Shown here one piece after another: positions 34,139 to 45,353 of a stretch of DNA of 64,000 bases. The stretch lies in NCBI GenBank assembly GCA_023512835.1, contig CM042084.1, forward strand, positions 56,288,793 to 56,352,792, given 5' to 3'. Position numbers and translations under genes: made by a program. Positions within the stretch are counted from its first letter, which is position 1; every line of letters begins with the position of its first letter. Source of the DNA: Taxillus chinensis (lineage: Eukaryota; Streptophyta; Magnoliopsida; Santalales; Loranthaceae). Under the pieces are notes generated by a model, which did not search any database, had not been told where the DNA came from, and saw nothing but the letters and a program-made list of their open reading frames with translations.

Positions 34139-35811
34139 TGTAAGGACCCGTACCTTGAGTTAGTGGCTTGCCTTTCTCGAGTAGAGTTTTTCTAGATTTT
34201 GACCTAGTGAATGGACTCCAATGAATTCACGTGCAAAAGGAAAGATGCTTAGAATGATGTCCTCTATCTACCACGTGTTTCGTGCCAAACGGATGTGTAT
34301 GTGAGGTGCACGTGAAATGGGTCCAATTCACGTGCAAGTGTGGTTGTCTTCTACATGATGCAAGGAGGCTAGGGGTGAAGTTTGAGCGCTTTGGAGTTGC
34401 ACGTGAATTGGGGAATTCACGTGTAGGGTGGCGTGCAGCATGTTTTTGCAAGGTTACCTTGGTTTTGTCATTCTAATCATCTTTTCTCAAAGGACCATGT
34501 TGGAATTGTGAATATTTTGGTGTGTATGGATGTGGAAAGGTCATAGCTTGTTCCATCAAAACTACGTCGTTTTGATGCTGGGATTCACTTAATCAAAACT
34601 ACGTCGTTTTGATGTTGTGTTGTCTATATAAGGAGGAGAAGCGCCTGTTTTTAGGGTTAGGGTTTGTTGCTCCACCACTGTCGCAGAGAGAGAGAGAGGG
34701 AAGGAGAGCTCCTGGTTGTCGGCGCGTCTTGCGTGGGTGGTGGTGCCAGTGGGTGGACGGCGTTCGACGTGGGATCGGGACATTGCTTTGTGTTGTTGCG
34801 TTTTTTACTTGAGGTAGGGGTTCTGTTCTTCCTAAGTTCTCCTCGCCCTAGGGTTCTAGGGCAGATTTAGAGTTATATCCGTTTATATATACATATATAA
34901 TCCATATAGGTGTGATCTCCTATATGGATGTTGGCCTCAGTGGCATTTTGGTGTGATTCTTTGGATTTCATGCTATATGTTTGATTAAATGCCTGTGTGA
35001 ATATAGCCGTGTGCATATGCCCATTACGTGTTTGGTAATATGCCCGTGTCGGACTTGTGATTTAGTGTATGTATGTATGCTTGGGTGTTTGCTCTTTTGC
35101 CTGAATGGCTGGGATTGTGCACTTGTGAACGGGTGCACACCAAGTGTTTGGTTTTATGCTTGGGTGACTATGGTGTGTGTTGTGTCATGACTCGTGCTAT
35201 CTCGGCCTGAAGAGGCGGTTAAACTACTTTGCCTCGAGAGGCGGTTAAACTCCGGTGGCCCGAAGAGGCGGTTAAACTACTTTGCCCGAGAGGCTGTTAA
35301 ATCAAGGCTTAAGAGGCGGTTAAACTACTTGGTTGAGATGTGTTTTGTTAGCTGTGTGGCAGTTGGAAGATTGTAATTGTTGATGTGGTTGTTATTATGT
35401 CTCATGAAATTATTGTAACACGACACCGCACTTGTACACATGGCATGTGAAGGCTAGAGCATGGGATGGGTCGGGAGACATGATCCTATCGAGCCGTGGT
35501 TGCTCACCCCTCCTACTGTGTTTGTTTTCCAGGACTTACAGCGTAGGTGGATACACCAAGGTGGAAGGCCATAATTATTTTTACTCTCTTCCATTTATGT
35601 TTTGTTTTTCTTATAGAAATTTATGGAACCTTTGGGGAAAGGATTTTGTTGTAATAAACTGGTTTGGATTGTTTTTAATGAACATTACTTTCTTGAATGT
35701 TGTGGATGTTTAAAATGTGATATTCTTGGTTTGTATCCTAACCCCTTTGCCCTCCGTGTGGGTAAAGGAGTCACGCACCGGTTTCCTCGGGTTGGAAATC
35801 CGGGCGTGACA
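34139..35811 (+). mobile_element. Solo LTR I nested in element II integrase
   Basis: A single LTR (TGTAAGGACC...GGGCGTGACA, 1673 bp) is bordered by a perfect 5-bp duplication ATGGG (34134-34138, 35812-35816). It has no internal region, so it arose by recombination between the two LTRs of a full element. It has the inverted repeat 34399-34424, palindromes near 34555-34615, TATA 34625-34632, hairpin 34902-34927 and intron-like segment 34814-35532. It is closer to the A/G/H group in its 3' part. Confidence 0.93.
35211..35335 (+). repeat. Minisatellite AGAGGCGGTTAAACTAC in solo LTR I
   Basis: Five units start at 35211, 35237, 35264, 35289 and 35312 (spacing 23-27 bp). They lie in the intron-like segment, where LTR A has its 37-bp arrays. 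Confidence 0.85.
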
Positions 35812-36470
35812 ATGGGCTTCTCACCTTCCTCTCGTGGAGTTTACCTATACACAGCTACCAGTCCTCTATTGGGATGGCCCCGTTTGAGGCATTGTATGGT
35901 CGCCCATGTCGGTCTCCATTATGTTGGGCAGAAGTTGGAGAGACAGCTATGTTAGGACCTCAATTGCCTAGGAGGCTACGGCAAAGGCATGCACTGATTA
36001 GGCAACGCCTCTTATAGCCAGAGCCGACAAAAGTCTTATGCGGATCGCCGACGCCGACCATTGGAGTTTGTAGTAGGAGACCACGTATTCCTTCGTGTTT
36101 CTCCACGGAGAGGGCATAAGAGATTTGAAAAGGGTCCAAGTTATCTTCGCGATACATTGGACCGTTTGAGATTTTGAGCAGAGTTGGACCTATTGCTTAT
36201 AGGTTGGCATTACCACCTAGTTTGAGCAGTAGTTCATGATGTTTTCCATATATCCCGGTTGCGGAAATATCATCCCGATCCCACACATGTGTTGGATTGG
36301 AGTACTCTGGATCTTCGGCTGCATGTGTCACTTGTTGAGGCACCCATCCGTATTTTGGACAGCGCGAGAAGCACTACGAGGTAAACACCGAGGGATGGAG
36401 GAAGAGACTTAGGAACGCGAGGCGAGATGCATGCTCACTACCCGATTTGTTCGAGGATAAAACACCCTGA
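35812..36470 (+). pseudogene. Element II integrase, part 2, and pol end
   Basis: After the solo LTR the frame resumes with the region usually reading [18 protein letters not shown], and CRSPLCW follows. The C-terminal part has ADRRRRPLEF- and PRYIGPFEILSRVG-like segments. The tail LRLHVSLVEAPIRIL leads to a TWERE...YPDLF-like ending, then a stop, as in Tekay/Del elements. A chromodomain-like fold there is plausible but cannot be confirmed by eye. Confidence 0.75.
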
Positions 36471-36617
36471 CGGGGGGGGGGAAAGGCAAACATCAACATA
36501 ATCGTATTTGCCTAACCGTTAGTGACTCGAGAGTATTTCTTTTGCTGTGTATCAAGCAGGTGTATTAATTTGTGTATTCATTGGTTGTTATTGTTGTTTC
36601 CTTCCATGCCACATTTT
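36471..36617 (+). other. Post-pol spacer with a G-rich run
   Basis: It starts with CGGGGGGGGGGAAAGG, a second purine tract directly after the pol stop, then T-rich non-coding sequence. The first run could act as an extra plus-strand primer; that is inference. Confidence 0.4.
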
Positions 36618-36652
36618 CTTTTCGAGGACGAAAAGTCTTAAGGGGGAGAGGA
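36618..36652 (+). promoter_or_regulatory. Hairpin plus polypurine tract of element II
   Basis: CTTTTCG-AGGA-CGAAAAG (36618-36635), then TCTTAAGGGGGAGAGGA directly against LTR F. Stem and loop are unchanged relative to 1301-1318. Confidence 0.9.
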
Positions 36653-38582
36653 TGTAAGGACCCGTGTTTTGAGTTAGTCGCATCTTGTCTTCTAATGGGA
36701 ACTTTCTAGATTTTGGACCTAGTAGATGGCCTCAAACAATTGGCGGCAAGAACAAAAAGTTGCTTAGAATGAGGTCCTCACCTACCACTGAAATTTCAGA
36801 GCATTTGAGCTGCACGTGAATTCACCCATTTCACGTGCAAGCATATTTTTGCTTCTCGTGCCTCTACAAGATGCAAGGAGGTTTGGGGTAAAGTTTGAGT
36901 GCATTTGGAGCTGCACACCAATTGGGGAATTGGCGTGCAAATTAGGCGTCTGAGACTTATTTTTGCATGGTTACCTTGGTTTTGTCATTTTAATGATTTT
37001 TCCCCAAAGGACCATGTTGAAATTATGAGTATTTTGCCTCGTATAAAGCGGGAAGGTGGTAGTGCCAAGTGATCAAAACTACGCCGTTTTGATCCCCGGG
37101 TTTCACTAAATCAAAACTAAGCCATTTTGATGTGTGTGGTGTCTATATAATGGTGTCGAGGCTTAGGTTTAGGGGTTTGTGGTTTTCTTGTCATTGCAGC
37201 TCGCCGAGAGAGAGAGAGAGAGAGTGAGTGAGGGAACCTTGATCTTGGCCGTAGAGGTTCGCGTGGGTGGTCGGGTGTATCGTAGAGGCTAGAGCAGAGG
37301 ACGTTTGCAAGGTAGGACTCCGTTCTCCTCGCTTTTCTCTCGTCCCAGGATATCCGTCCTATACCGCTTATATATATATATATATGTAAATCCATATAGG
37401 TGTGATCTCCTATATGGATGTTGGCTTCAATGGCATATTGGTGATTTGATGCTTGGGAGTGGACTGGAAATCGTTGGGTCATCCATGTCCACTAGGTGTT
37501 TGATAAAATGTTTGTGTGGCTATGCTCACTACGTGTTTGATAATATTTTTGTGTGACCGTTGTGTGTTGCGTGTTTGGTTTTAAGCCGGTGAGGCTGGTA
37601 GTTATTATTTGTAATCGACCATGTTGTTGGTGTGAACCTCGTTTGTGATATACTCGTTGAGCAACACCGCCGTTTTACATTAAGTCGAGACGTGTTACTA
37701 AGCCGTATTTTTGTACTTCGATTATATTGTTGTTTGAGATTGATCACCCAAATGTGATGGGATTGAAGCGAGTTATGGGCCAGGCATGATAGCTGGACCC
37801 CTTGAGATTTGGCCAGGATTGCGGTCCCGAGTCTCGGTGTAGCACTCACGACGGTGGCCAAGTCTACACCCATTCCCGAGGGTGTACGGCGCCCGAGGCG
37901 GTGGTTGACCATACCGACTCCAGGGAAAATGTTGCATTGGTGTCCATGCAACATTCGCCTGGATGTGGTATGTCATGTCGCCGTGGTGGCGGGGTGTCCT
38001 CTGCCCTCCAAGTGTGGGCTCGTAAAAGGTGTGTTACCGGTGATGTTTGATGCTTTAGCTTTAGGCACGACACGAGCACAAGCATACACTTGTCATGCAT
38101 ATTGTTGAATGGGACGGTCCGGGGGAGACTGGATCCCTACCGAGCTATGGTTTGCTTACCCTTCCCATAAACTGTTCTTTTGGCAGGATTTGGCAAAGTG
38201 TAGTGAAAAGGCCGGAGGATAGGCCACTGAGGCTGAAGACTATGTTGGTTTTCATTGTTTTGTTATGGATTTCTATGTTATGTGTGAGACTATTTGTAAA
38301 CAGATATTCCTGGTTTAAATAGGAACTTTCCCCACGAGTTGTATTAAACTTTGAGACCTTTTTAAATGTAATGAACTGGGTTGTGGTTGTTATTTAATTA
38401 TTGTTTGTGTTTGGTTTGGGAGCAGGAGCATGCCCGTGGAATGTTAGCACAGTTGTGCAGGTTTGGGACAACACTCGTGTCATAAGTCCTTTTAGGTGCT
38501 TGCACCAACCCCTTGACCCTTCGGGTGCGGGCATGGGTAGTCACTACCCGTTTTCCAAGTGAAAGGAAATTGGGGTGTGACA
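36653..38582 (+). mobile_element. LTR F, 3' LTR of element II
   Basis: It is 1930 bp and near identical to LTR E apart from small indels. Inverted repeat 36913-36938 (one mismatch), TATATAA 37144-37150, GA 37205-37228, hairpin 37392-37417, intron-like segment 37312-38186. It ends TGTGACA, then the right GCTTC duplication. Confidence 0.92.
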
Positions 38583-38683
38583 GCTTCAACATGACATCTA
38601 TTCCACTATACTACGATAACAAGAGTGCAATTGCTATCAGCAACAACCCTATCATGCACCTAAAAATAAAGCACATCAAGTCA
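38583..38683 (+). pseudogene. Copia K RNase H, part 2
   Basis: This 101-bp island of copia sequence between elements II and III encodes NMTSIPLYYDNKSAIAISNN followed by PIMHLKIKHIK. This is the RNase H DNKSAI..S..P..H..TKHI signature and continues the frame broken at 27690. AGTCA at its right end is the left target duplication of element III. Confidence 0.9.
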
Positions 38684-39260
38684 TGTAATGAGCCGTGTTT
38701 TCGGATGTGAGGAGTTAGTCACAAGGTTTTGCCTTTTGGGGTGGCAATTGTTGGGTTTTAGGGAGTTTTGTTCCCACACACATTGGCTAGAACACCTTGT
38801 ATTATGACAGCAAGCTTAGAGGCAAGATTTGAACCCAAGAGGGAGTGTTAGAGGTTGCACGTGACAATGGCATTGTCACGTGCATTATCACGTGCAAGGA
38901 GATTATTGCATTCTCGCCTTCTACATGATTCAAGGAAGCTTGGGGCAGAATTTCATATCATTTGAGCTACACGTGATATAGGGATATCACGTGCAATATG
39001 GCGTGCAACCATGTTTTTGCACCATCACCTTGGTTTTGTTATTTTAATAATCTTTTCCCAAAGGGCCATGTTTGAATTATGGATATTTTGTCATGTGTGG
39101 ATGCGGGAAGGTTGTAAAGATGATTTAATCAAAACTACGTCGTTTTGATGATAGGGGTTCACTTAATCAAAACTACATTGTATTGAGGTTATGGTGTCTC
39201 ATATAAGGAGGTGGAGACCTCTTGTGTTGGGGTTTTAGGGTTCATTCGCCTAGCACCGTC

Positions 39261-39315
<55 letters not shown>

Positions 39316-40579
39316 TTGGGGAGAGAGCTCGTGATCGTGGCTTCTTAGTGGGTTCCCGTGGTTGGACAGCCTTTGGCGTGGAAACAAGAGCGCGAAGGAT
39401 TCTTCTGAGGTAGGGGTTCTGTCTCTTCTAGTACCCATTCTGGGGTTAGGCCCTATGGTGGATGATTTGTAGAGTATTGTCATTGTTGTTATAATATATA
39501 TATGTAAATCCATATAGGTGTGATCTCCTATATGGCTGTTGGCCTTCAATGGCATATTTTGTTTGGTTTTAACGTTGAGTCCAGGGTATGGGAACTCTCG
39601 GGGTTCATTGTGTGGCAGTGGGCCTTAGAGGCCGTTCAGAATGTCTGTGTTGTTCATTAGGCTTCGTCTCTTGTAGGATCACGTGGGGAAACCTTGGGTT
39701 TCGGGGGGTGGAATATACTTGATATAATGTTTGTTGATCCGGATGCATGCTATGTGTTTGATTATATGCCCGTGAGACCGAGATGCATGCTATGTGTTTG
39801 ATTACATGCCTGTGTGGCTGAGATGCATGCTATGTGTTTGACTGTATGCCTGTGTGGTCGTGTTTGTGAGCCTATGTGGCTGTGTTTGTGAGCCCGTGTG
39901 GCCGAAGTTTTGAGCCTGGTGGCTATGCTTATGGAGCCAGTGTGGCTAATTGTGAGCTTCGTGTGGCTGATCGTGGAGCCTGTGTGGCTATGTATGTGGA
40001 GCCTATGTGGCCGTGTATGTGGAGCCTGTGTGGTCGTGGAGCCTGGTGTGGTTGTGGGCTATAGTTGTACATGTTCCTGTGACTTGTTTGTGTTGATATA
40101 CTTTTTGTGGATGTTTATACCGTTTAAATACTTGTACCACGACACCGCACATATACACGTTGACATGTAGATACTAGAGCATGGGATGGGTTAAGGAGAC
40201 ATGATCCCTCATTGAGCTTTGGTTGCTCACCCCTCTACTCGTGTTGTTTTCCTTTCAGGACCTACAAGCGTTAGGTGGAGACACCAATGTGGAAAGCGAT
40301 TCCGCTTTGTTGCTTTGTTAAATGTAATTTGTGTTATGTTATTTTGTGGAACCTTTATAACCCCAATGGGGAGATGTTATAAAAGAAATTTTAAATTAAT
40401 AAAGTATTGTTGTTTTCCGATGGACAACTATTGTGGGTTTGAAAATTATTAATAAGATTTTGTTTGGTGAATATTTATTAGGTAAAGTCGTGTGGAATTA
40501 ATCCTAACCCCTCGCCTATTGAGTGGGTAAAAGGGGAGTCACGAACCGGTTTCCTCGAGTTGAAATTCGGGGCGTGATA
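38684..40579 (+). mobile_element. LTR G, 5' LTR of element III
   Basis: It starts TGTAATGAGCCGTG and ends GGCGTGATA (terminal CA changed to TA). Inverted repeat 38970-38993, first palindrome near 39127, GA tract 39261-39315, hairpin 39510-39535, intron-like segment 39410-40258, poly(A) signal 40398-40403. Confidence 0.9.
39742..40060 (+). repeat. Tandem repeats in LTR G
   Basis: Three 40-bp units (39742, 39782, 39822) share GATGCATGCTATGTGTTTGA. They pass into a degenerate array of GTGTGGCTG and TGGAGCCTGTGTGG words. The position matches the minisatellites of LTRs A and I. Confidence 0.85.
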
Positions 40580-40581
40580 AT

Positions 40582-40594
40582 ATGGATCGTAGCA
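40582..40594 (+). promoter_or_regulatory. Primer binding site of element III, decayed
   Basis: ATGGATCGTAGC follows LTR G; compared with TGGTATCGTAGC of element II it lacks one base. Confidence 0.6.
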
Positions 40595-41085
40595 TGGTGT
40601 AGTTGGCCTAGGGTAAGGTGGATCCGGTTATGTTGAGTCCTTTGGAGGAGCCCGGTGGGACATGCCTAATCAACATGGTCCTCTTTGAGCCTCCAAGGTG
40701 TACTTGGGGTAGTCCAGTCTGTGGTAGATTTGCATGCATTGGCATTACAAGCCTAGTTGCATTTGTTGTTATATGTGAGTGTGGATAATTGTTAAAATTG
40801 TAACCGTAATAAAAGGAGAAATGTGAATAACATGCTAAAGTTTTAATTGTGCAACTTTGATTTTGTGATAACTTGAGCATGAAAGCAAGGAAAAGAATTT
40901 GTGGTATTGAAACCATGTGCTTGTGAACTTGACGCTTGGTGTTCCGTGAATGATTGAGCATGTAATTATGGTATTGTGTGGAATAAGCGAGGTTATGAGC
41001 AATGTGTTTGTATAGTCTATGAAATGTGAATATATGGATTTGTGTAATGATAATAGCTCAAACCGCTTAGTCGGTGAGAGAGGGG
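40595..41085 (+). other. Element III untranslated leader
   Basis: Non-coding; resembles the leader of element II, including a GTGGGACATGCC...ATCAACATGGTCC segment and CATGCATTGGCATTA. Confidence 0.5.
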
Positions 41086-41690
41086 TGTTAACCTCGGGGT
41101 GCTACCTTTTCGTGTAGCCAATGTCTCCAATAACCGGAACCGTGCGACTATTGAGGTACATGTAGGAGGCCGCGGCTCAGGTTGGGCAAGTGGGAGAGTT
41201 GCAGTCGAAAGTAATAATCTAATCACGGCAGAGGTTGGTGTCTTGAGCCCGATTATTCAAGAGGTGAGGGATGCGATTCGACAATTGATTAGGAGCGAGG
41301 TACGCCGAGAGCTATCAACCCATATCATTGAGAGCTTGGGTGAGAGCGCAATTTGAGAGTGGCCACGAGTTTCAAGGTGGGGGTCAACTCCCAACACTCC
41401 CATTTGAGTCCCGTTTCCCAAAGGGTTGTGCCCGTGGACAACCGGGACATTAGAAAAGAGAGTGTCGAAGAAGCAATACTGGTGTCGCCTTTGTGGAAAA
41501 GTAGGACATCTTCTTACGCGTTTTTGTAGAACCAGGAGTGATGCTAGAGGACTGGTTCAACGAGCTAGGGGTAAAGCTCAACGTCGAGTCTTGGTTGAGG
41601 CGGAGGAGTACCTAGTGAGGCCGCAAGAGGGGAGCAAGGTAGAACTTTCCTTAATAAAGGGTGTGATTTCAATTCTCGTGTGATAAGATT
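41086..41690 (+). pseudogene. Element III gag remnant
   Basis: An 85-codon open stretch (41099-41356) contains IIQEVRDAIRQLIRSEVRREL, similar to the region before the gag core. A degenerate zinc knuckle CRLCGKVGHLLTRFC follows at about 41482-41526. Its last spacing is 5 instead of 4 residues. The capsid core is missing between them. Confidence 0.65.
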
Positions 41691-43530
41691 TCATTTTTAT
41701 TGGTGGTATCGTGTTCCTTTAGTGATAGTTGTCGGTTGAGTCTCGTACTAGTTTATGTGAGGATGGGTGAACCTTTTATTGCTAAGTTCTTGGCAATTGA
41801 ATTAGATCGCCTGTGATAGAGGGGTATACTTGTCGGCTTGTCGGGAGGGTTTTTGAGCCACAATTTTATGTTAGGTGAAGCTTAGGAGATCATTTAGGTT
41901 ACCATTTTAAATGGATGTGGTTGGTGACCTATTAAATAATAATAATAATAATAATAATAAGTAAAATGAATAGATATATTTATAACACTAGAAAAATAAT
42001 AAGGAACTAACAGTTCTAATAATACATGGATGGGTGTTGATTTTATATATGAGTGGTATTCAATTTTGGCACCCGTGGATAATCAAAGTAATCAAATCTT
42101 GTAGGCTACCATTTGCTAGTGGGAGGGAATTTAGATTGGCTAGCTAGTAGAGCTTGAGGCGTGAAGTGATGGCTTGTGGGTTATTGTGTGACCCCTCCAT
42201 TGCAACCTTGAATAATAGAAATATGTTTTTATGTGGATAGAGGTATGTGTTGGAGTACTACATGAAAGGGATATTCCTATGGTTACCTTTCCAAGCATTG
42301 GGGTTGAAGGAGGACAACGCTGCTAGTATAGCTCGCTCCTTGTATCCTTGAGTCCTTGCGTCCTTGAGGTGTTATTTTGTTGGCTAGAGTGGTCGTTGCA
42401 AATTTTGCTTAATGACTATATGGGTGTTCTGAGTTCTCGGATGGCCAGCAGTGGCCATGTGTCATGCTTGTGGTGTGTGGGAGACACCGAGTAATGTAAA
42501 AAAATGTTGTGAAACTAGTATGCGCATGTATAAAATGTGCAGTGTTCTAGAACTAAACTATCGGCTATGAGAGGGTTTAGAGGATCCTGCCCGGTGCATC
42601 CAATCGGTAAAAAGAGGGTCATTCCATTGGTTCGTGTTTTGTAAGGAATAGGCTTTAAGGAGGGGAGAAGGTGTAAGGCTAGTATGTTTTACTCTTCATG
42701 TGTTTTGTGTTTGTTTTGCATTATGGTTCATCTTATGTGTTAGTTGTTTTGTGTTTCGTCGCATGTGTTGAAAATGTGGTATGGTGTTGTTGTATGTATT
42801 ACATATGTGGTAAAGATATATAGCGAAGTTGCTACATATGGGTATTGTGACATATATGCATAGAGGCGGATGAGGTGTGGTGTATTGGCATATTAAATGT
42901 GGTGTGAGGATGAAGGAGAGTGTAATATGTGATTTTGTTTAAGTTAATCCTTGTCTAGTGCGATGGCCAGCTAAGTTAAATATTAAAGTGTTGATGTGCT
43001 AGGAAAAGGTTGTTTGATTCCCAGAGTTGAGTTAGTTGTGACAATTTTTGCTTGGAAGGGGTATTAATGCTATTCCTTGGGGAGAGATTTATGTCGGGCG
43101 AATATCACAAAGGTGTATGTTTTAAAGCGGTGGTGGTAGGCGGATGACCTACATCTGCTCTCCTTGAAAAACCTTTCATGTGCAGATCACGTAGTAAGTG
43201 AGATGGTTCATGCCATCAAGGTGTTAGGGTGTTTGGGAGCTACGTGAAAGTCCCGAATCATGAGTTTGCATGTGTTGTTTCATGTGCCTACCCAAGGAAT
43301 TGCAGTGACTACATTAAGCCGTGCTGAAGCCCTAGTATTTCTTGGTCAATTTGAGTGTTTTGTTGGTGTGTTGAGATAAAGCACGCCATGGTTGGCATAG
43401 GGGGAGTTGGTGGGCCATGAGGTGGAGTATGTCATGAGGCAAAGGATTCCCATATGACCTATGAGTGGCGGCATAGAGGTATAAATTGTCTTGTTGGTGT
43501 CACGTGACATCAACTCGAGTGGTGGGTTAT
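41691..43530 (+). pseudogene. Element III degenerate middle part
   Basis: Near 41760-41800 MGEPFIAKFLAIELD resembles the protease segment after the catalytic motif. The rest has no recognisable RT or integrase motif and many stops. An (AAT)n microsatellite lies at 41935-41960. Large deletion plus decay is the simplest reading. Confidence 0.5.
41935..41960 (+). repeat. (AAT)n microsatellite
   Basis: About nine AAT units, pure, inside element III. Confidence 0.95.
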
Positions 43531-44704
43531 TGTTGGGTATCTTCAATTGTAGAGTGTTGGTCCTATTGTGACGCGAGTAGGCATCTAAAGTAGGGTACCC
43601 CGCTATGTCGATGCAGTGAGTTCTCATTCATATGAATTCTACCGAATGTATGCTTCCCGCGTAGGTCGATGGTGTTGGCCTTGTTTGGTCGTCGAAGTCT
43701 TAGCGAATCTATGGGAGATTTCTCGACCTCAATGTTGTCGACTTGCTCACATGAGTTGTTGTCGGCGCTAATTGGCCAAGCTCTAGTTTTTGATATGCTC
43801 ATGAGTGTTACGTTCGTGTTGGATAAATGGAGGTACTCATTTGGAAATTACTAACAATGTTTGTCCAAAAATTAAAGTGGTATGTATTTCTTTGATCTCA
43901 TTGTGGTGTTTGCTGTTTGGATTCTCTTTTCGAGGATGAAAAGTTCGACGATGGGAAGGTTGTGAGGAAACTCCCAACTCCGAACGAATGAGTTTGCATG
44001 GAATTGGCGAATGAGTAGTAAGTTTCATTTTCTGGAGGAGTTGTTTGTGGTGTTCTTCCTCGTAGTAGTGTTTGTGCTGTGAGTTGGTTTGTGACCTACC
44101 TATGAGTTTTATTAAACGTGTTGGGGATGGGAGTATGTCTTATACCGTCGTGACATGTGAATACTTGTGAAATATGTGTTAGGTGAGGAGGACATAGGTT
44201 GTTTGTGAGATTAGAATATGTGTTTCCCTATCATGTTATGTTATATTGGGTTTGTGGGTACATGCCTTCATGTGTGTGGTTGTGATATCCTCGCTTGCGA
44301 TTATGTGAACGGTTGTGGGCGATGTGCATTTGCATGTGCATTATAGAAGGTGTGGTCTTCTCGAGGACGACATGTCTTGCGGAGGAGACATGGGAACATC
44401 AATCCATGATGTGAGGCAAAGACCCGGAGTTGTTCGGGGACCAACAAGCTTGAGGATGGGAGGTGCCTTTTGGCCAAGCAATAGTGATGCGGTTTTATGT
44501 GTGTATTGTCCTTTTTAGACATTAACTTGTATTTGAGGTGTGTATTTGATGCGGATATGTGTTATATGCATTGTGGTGGTGCTTTGTTGAGTTTGCGGAC
44601 GTATGACCTGTTATATGCTGTGTGGTGTATGACCAATTTGGGGTGTTGTGGCTTGCCGTTCTGCAAATGGGTAGCATGTGTTGGTTATTCCTTGCATGTT
44701 GTTT
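43531..44704 (+). pseudogene. Element III 3' internal region
   Basis: Colinear with 340-1300. It contains hairpin CTTTTCG-AGGA-TGAAAAG (43926-43943, closing pair G-T) and a decayed GTTGTTCG-GGGA-CCAACAAG (44429-44448) at the position of the pol end. The rest is non-coding T/G-rich DNA. Confidence 0.7.
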
Positions 44705-44739
44705 CTTTTCAAGGACGAAAAGTCTTAAGGGGGAAAGGA
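44705..44739 (+). promoter_or_regulatory. Hairpin plus polypurine tract of element III
   Basis: CTTTTCA-AGGA-CGAAAAG (44705-44722, one mismatch at the loop-closing pair), then TCTTAAGGGGGAAAGGA before LTR H. Confidence 0.85.
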
Positions 44740-45296
44740 TGTAATGACCCGTGTTTTGGGATGTGAGGAGTTAGTCACAATTTTGCCTTTTTGGGGTGGT
44801 AATTGTTGGGTTTTAGGGAGTTTTCTTCCCACACACATTGGCTAGAACACCTTGTATTATGATGAGCAAGCTAGAGGCAAGATTTGAACCCAAGAGGGAG
44901 TCATTAGAGGGTCGCACGTGACAATGGCATTACCACGTGCAAGGAGATTATTGCATTCCTGCCTTCTACATGATTCAAGGAAGTTTAGGGCAGAATTTCA
45001 CATCATTTAGAGCTACACGTGATATGGAGATATCACGTGCAATATGGGATGCAGCCATATTTTTGCACCATCACCTTGTTTTTGTTATTTTAATAATCTT
45101 TTCCCAAAGGGTCATGTTTGAATTATGGATATTTTGTCATGTGTGGATGCGGGAAGGTTGTAGCATGTTTTAATCAAAACTACATCGTTTTGATGATGGA
45201 GTTCACTTAATCAAAACTATGTTGTTTTGAGGTTGTGGTGTCTATATAAGGAGGTGGAGACCTCTTGTGTTGGGGTTTTAGGGTTCAATCGCCGCA

Positions 45297-45353
<57 letters not shown>

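Larger units (their letters stand above)
27691..38582 (+). mobile_element. Element II: Tekay-like gypsy element with a nested solo LTR
   Basis: LTR E (27691-29642) and LTR F (36653-38582) flank gag and pol. The 5-bp duplication GCTTC borders it (27686-27690, 38583-38587). LTR E has lost its first T. Total length is 10.9 kb, including a 1.67-kb solo LTR inserted in the integrase. It belongs to the same family as element I (LTR start TGTAAGGACCCGTG). All main domains are present but carry stops and frameshifts. Confidence 0.92.

Noticed and set aside
35812..36470. Definite chromodomain in element II
   Set aside because: The pol tail fits Tekay-type elements, but frame breaks prevent seeing the aromatic cage residues, so no chromodomain is annotated.
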